Assembly: GCA_030040175.1 (NCBI GenBank)
Contig: JASHUF010000033.1
Location: 1-6,011 of the forward strand
DNA from: Acidobacteriaceae bacterium
Lineage (GTDB): Bacteria > Acidobacteriota > Terriglobia > Terriglobales > Acidobacteriaceae
DNA length: 6,011 nt
Reading direction: 5' to 3'
The notes beneath the pieces are model-generated. The model made no database searches and was not told the origin of the DNA. It worked only from the letters and a program-made list of their open reading frames with translations. A program made the position numbers and the translations under genes. Each line of letters opens with the position of its first letter. The first letter of the stretch is position 1. Positions 5,602-6,011 of the stretch are shown piece by piece.

Positions 5602-6011
5602 ATGAAGTTGAGTGTGCTTCGAAACGTCGCGCTTGGGGGAGTTCGTTCCGCGCTCCTGTCTGCTTTGGTTCTCGTTCTTGCCGCGGCATGCCCGGCCCAG
5701 GCGCCGGGCATTGTGGCTCAGCCCTCCTCCAACGCCGCGACCTCCCCCACCGCGCAGGCAAAGACCGCGCCCGTCACACCGGCCGTAGCCTCGCCGGCTC
5801 CGGCGGAACCGGCTCCCAGGGGAAACCACGAAGGCATTACCGTCCACGGCCACTGGACCATCGATGTTCGCAATCCGGATGGCTCGCTGGTTACCCATCG
5901 GGAGTTTGAGAACAGTCTTGTGACGACCCCGGGCGTAGCGAACGGATCAGAGCTTCTAACGGGACTTCTTGGCCGCAACATAACGACAGGGTCCTGGGAG
6001 ATTAATTTAGT
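5602..6011 (+). CDS. Exported protein of unknown function (3' end outside window)
   Basis: The frame is open from ATG 5602 to the right edge (136 codons visible). agggagg (5591-5597) lies four bases before the ATG. The N-terminus is a typical export signal: basic start MKLSVLRNVALGGVR, then a hydrophobic core ALLSALVLVLAAACPAQA. Cleavage is possible after AQA; the Cys after LAAA could alternatively be a lipobox-like site, though the following residue (Pro) is unfavourable. A low-complexity Ala/Pro/Thr linker (about residues 38-72) follows, then a folded-looking part with HGHWTIDVRNPDGSLVTHRE and FENSLVTT. I recall similar HGHW..VRNPDG..REFENSL proteins as conserved hypotheticals in acidobacteria, but have no function for them. 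It may be periplasmic or surface-exposed. It is divergent from the TPR regulator, which may control it. Confidence 0.75.
   Translation, partial: MKLSVLRNVALGGVRSALLSALVLVLAAACPAQAPGIVAQPSSNAATSPTAQAKTAPVTPAVASPAPAEPAPRGNHEGITVHGHWTIDVRNPDGSLVTHREFENSLVTTPGVANGSELLTGLLGRNITTGSWEINL

Overview
The window looks like a GC-rich chromosomal segment from an acidobacterium (Terriglobia/Acidobacteriales type). This rests on three things: the style of the winged-helix/membrane/TPR regulator, a DUF4870 protein of the form common in that group, and a palindromic repeat translated inside RNase R. No rRNA or lineage-specific marker is present, so the assignment is an inference.

Left part (1-1621), ordinary housekeeping DNA. 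The 3' end of rnr (RNase R, + strand, start outside the window) converges on a small DUF4870 membrane protein gene (- strand). A divergent intergenic region follows, with a plausible promoter for the DUF4870 gene, and then yggX (+ strand), the Fe(II)-trafficking/oxidative-damage protection protein.

Middle part (1715 to about 2939), a scar of integration. A complete tRNA-Pro(GGG) gene is followed 162 bp downstream by a second copy of its last 31 bases with one mismatch, the arrangement left by elements that integrate at tRNA 3' ends. The stretch between the copies carries strong hairpins and no gene. To the right lies a frameshifted, truncated N-terminus of a type IIG-like restriction-modification enzyme, then about 430 bp with no convincing gene. 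No integrase is visible, so this appears to be the decayed remainder of a genomic island or defence cargo.

Right part (2940-6011). A large - strand gene encodes an OmpR/CadC-type winged helix, one transmembrane segment, a TolB/FlgO-like domain and a long TPR region. It is divergent from a + strand gene for an exported protein that runs off the right edge. The shared 262-bp intergenic region holds a candidate promoter for the regulator. The divergent layout makes the exported protein a possible target of the regulator, but the sequence does not prove it.

No CRISPR array, complete IS element or intact novel defence system is visible.
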